Assembly: GCA_023254755.1 (NCBI GenBank)
Contig: JALRKU010000060.1
Span: forward strand, 1 to 5,600
DNA: 5,600 nucleotides
Source: Aeromicrobium sp.
Lineage (GTDB): Bacteria; Actinomycetota; Actinomycetes; Propionibacteriales; Nocardioidaceae
Direction of reading: 5' to 3'
The notes under the pieces were generated by a model. That model did not search any database. It had not been told where the DNA came from and was given only the letters and a program-made list of their open reading frames with translations. Every line of letters starts with the position of its first letter. Within the stretch, counting starts at the first letter, position 1. The translations under genes and the position numbers were made by a program. Below, piece after piece: positions 4,613 through 5,600 of this stretch.

Positions 4613-5040
4613 GCGACCGCGAGAACCCATCGCCGGAGCACCGCCGGCCAGAGGGCGTCGACGACGCCACCGTCGAGGCGCTGGGCACGTTGAGCGAGGC
4701 GTTCGAGACCGTCGAGCACGCTCGGGGCCTCCTCTACGGGTTCCACCGCCTCTCGGGACGGGCCGACCTGCTTCTGGGCGACGCGGTCGACCAGCTCCGA
4801 GACGCCGGCCACGGTGAGCTCGCCGAGCGGATCGCCGAGGAGCTCGTCGGGCGCAACGTGCTCGACGGGCGGTGGACGTTCCAGGTCGTCGAGGAGTACG
4901 ACGACGGCTACCACCGCGTCTTCGCCGAGCTCGAGGCCGCGGCCCGCGAGCAGCTCGTGGGAGGCCGCAGGCATCTGTTCGAGGCGGAGATGAAGGAAGA
5001 CCGCCGCACGCACGGACGAGAAGGGCACGAGGCACGATGA
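4609..5040 (+). CDS. conserved actinobacterial protein of unknown function (143 aa)
   Basis: The product is a mainly helical, acidic cytoplasmic protein without signal or membrane segments. After a disordered N-terminus (1-16), residues 17-80 form amphipathic helices (DDATVEALGTLSEAFETVEHARGLL... to ...LAERIAEELVGR). A conserved-looking NVLDGRWTFQVVEEYDDGYH core (83-102) follows, then a helix ending in a REQLVGGRRHLFEAEMKEDRR segment (113-133). From memory, close relatives occur in mycobacteria and related genera as hypothetical proteins; I know no assigned function. The start overlaps the flavodoxin stop (ATGA) and the stop overlaps the next start (ATGA), so the three genes should be translated in a coupled way. 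The flanking redox and TUDOR-like genes suggest a role in stress physiology, which is inference only. Confidence 0.85.
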   Translation: MSDRENPSPEHRRPEGVDDATVEALGTLSEAFETVEHARGLLYGFHRLSGRADLLLGDAVDQLRDAGHGELAERIAEELVGRNVLDGRWTFQVVEEYDDGYHRVFAELEAAAREQLVGGRRHLFEAEMKEDRRTHGREGHEAR

Positions 5041-5240
5041 GCATCTCGAAGGGCGACCGGGTCTCCTGGTCGACGTCTCAGGGACGGACGCAGGGCAAGG
5101 CCGTCGAGAAGCGCGTGAAGCGCTTCCAGCACGACGGGCAGGACTTCAACGCCTCCGACGACGAGCCGTACTGGATCGTGGAGTCGGAGAAGACCGGCGC
5201 AACGGCGGCCCACAAGGAGTCGTCGCTGCGCCGGCTCTGA
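5037..5240 (+). CDS. DUF2945 / hypervirulence-associated TUDOR-domain protein
   Basis: The 67-residue product matches the small DUF2945 (Hva1_TUDOR) family over its whole length. It opens with KGDRVSWSTSQGRTQGKAVEK (5-25), has a middle HDGQDFNASDDEPYWIVESEKTG (32-54), and ends AAHKESSLRRL. The fold is a small beta-barrel of SH3/TUDOR type. The family is widespread in bacteria and fungi, and its biochemical function is not established. The name comes from a fungal hypervirulence association. The length is full for the family. The ATG overlaps the preceding stop (ATGA). It is the last gene of the operon, and its stop lies 6 bp from the end of the convergent DUF4235 gene. Confidence 0.93.
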   Translation: MSISKGDRVSWSTSQGRTQGKAVEKRVKRFQHDGQDFNASDDEPYWIVESEKTGATAAHKESSLRRL

Positions 5241-5246
5241 CGCGGC

Positions 5247-5543
5247 TCAGTCACCGGGCCACTCACCCGTCGCCCGCTCGAACGCGCGCGCGCCCTGGCG
5301 GTCGACGAGGGTGCGGACGGCGGCGAAGATCGCGCCCTGGAGCACTGCCGCCAGCATCACCTCGCGCAACGGGTACTCCTTCTGCAGCGGACCGGGCGGA
5401 TCGCCCTCGTCGGCGTTCGGGCTCACGCGCTGCCACACCTGCTTGAACACGATGCCGGCCACGAGGCCGCCGACCATGCCGCTGGCGAGGCCGACGGGGC
5501 GGTACAAGAGCCTGGCCGAGGTGCTGGTGCTCGAGCTGGTCAT
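5247..5543 (-). CDS. DUF4235 membrane protein
   Basis: The 98-residue product fits the actinobacterial DUF4235 family. It has a variable Ser/Thr N-terminus, the YRPVGLASGMVGGLVAGIVFKQVWQRVS segment (14-41) with a first helix at about 17-35, and a polar linker. A second helix, EVMLAAVLQGAIFAAVRTLVDRQGA (61-85), and an ATGEWPG end (91-97) follow. It is probably a two-helix inner-membrane protein; the role is unknown. A GAGGAGGA box about 5 nt before the ATG supports the start. The ATG overlaps the stop of an upstream gene, so it is downstream in an operon that enters from the right. In actinomycetes DUF4235 genes often sit near phage-holin-like and DUF3618 genes, and one of these could be the partial neighbour. 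Confidence 0.92.
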   Translation of the reverse strand: MTSSSTSTSARLLYRPVGLASGMVGGLVAGIVFKQVWQRVSPNADEGDPPGPLQKEYPLREVMLAAVLQGAIFAAVRTLVDRQGARAFERATGEWPGD

Positions 5544-5600
5544 GCGTCCTCCTCGGGGTGCGGGTGGGCCGGGGTCGCCGCGGGATCCTCTCCGGGACGC
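5540..5600 (-). CDS. C-terminal tail of a gene upstream of DUF4235 (partial)
   Basis: One minus-strand frame is open from the window edge and ends ...PGEDPAATPAHPHPEEDA, with its TGA overlapping the DUF4235 ATG (ATGA). The tail is acidic and Pro/His-rich. Its last Glu codons are the GAGGAGGA ribosome binding site of DUF4235. The same overlap style elsewhere in the window makes this a credible gene end, but only about 19 codons are visible and the product cannot be named. Confidence 0.55.
   Translation of the reverse strand, partial: RPGEDPAATPAHPHPEEDA

Noticed and set aside
3920..5044. Long minus-strand open frame opposite the flavodoxin operon
   Set aside because: Arg-rich high-GC shadow. 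The opposite strand carries three recognisable or conserved proteins with coupled starts.
5231..5260. Possible terminator between the DUF2945 and DUF4235 genes
   Set aside because: Only a 4-bp CTGA/TCAG pairing could be found across the 6-bp gap, which is not distinguishable from chance.
5371..5376. GGGTAC box within the DUF4235 gene
   Set aside because: It is in the opposite orientation inside coding sequence, with no downstream gene to drive.

Overview
The window is high-GC DNA with strong G/C bias at third codon positions, densely packed genes, many 4-base stop/start overlaps and several actinobacterial protein families (DUF2945, DUF4235, a LIP-type secreted lipase, an STAS anti-sigma-antagonist). 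It most likely comes from an actinomycete chromosome; a Nocardioides/Aeromicrobium-like organism would fit, but the genus is a guess. It looks like accessory or stress-related chromosomal sequence, with the edge of a probable insertion sequence at the left end. No tRNA, rRNA, CRISPR array or phage structural gene was seen.

Left part (1-1464). On the minus strand, a zinc-dependent alcohol dehydrogenase gene starts at 279 with a perfect Shine-Dalgarno. It loses homology after about 49 codons and runs into foreign-looking, lower-GC sequence. The window then ends in what may be the first codons of an IS transposase. Divergent from it is a 340-residue actinobacterial membrane protein (407-1430), broken by one extra G in a run of five Gs at 901-905. 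A perfect 7+7 inverted repeat (356-371) lies between the two genes. The membrane-protein gene ends tail-to-tail with an STAS-domain anti-sigma-factor antagonist (1450-1806, minus). A 13-bp perfect inverted repeat covers both stop codons.

Middle (1807-3315). A secreted serine lipase (1961-3280) has a promoter-like TTGACC-17-TAACCT with a GC-rich palindrome abutting the -35, a signal peptide and a GYSGG nucleophile motif. It ends beside a small hairpin.

Right part (3290-5600). A run of four tiny minus-strand genes (53, 40, 50 and 58 aa; 3916 down to 3290) encodes three acidic, disordered-looking proteins and one single-pass membrane peptide. They are tightly packed, with ATGA overlaps and near-identical junctions. 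Divergent from them is a plus-strand operon: flavodoxin-like oxidoreductase, conserved 143-aa protein and DUF2945/TUDOR-like protein, again joined by ATGA overlaps. Both operons appear to start from back-to-back promoters of the GNNT-N15-GGGTAC type used by SigB-like stress sigma factors in actinomycetes. Each -10 element sits 9-10 nt before its ATG and neither has a good Shine-Dalgarno, so leaderless mRNAs are predicted. Convergent to the plus operon is a DUF4235 membrane protein, preceded by the tail of another gene overlapping its start.

The most interesting item is the divergent pair of predicted stress-sigma promoters driving an operon of miniature acidic/membrane proteins on one side and a redox/TUDOR-like stress cassette on the other. 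The STAS gene nearby fits a partner-switching stress circuit, but no kinase or sigma factor is present to prove a link.
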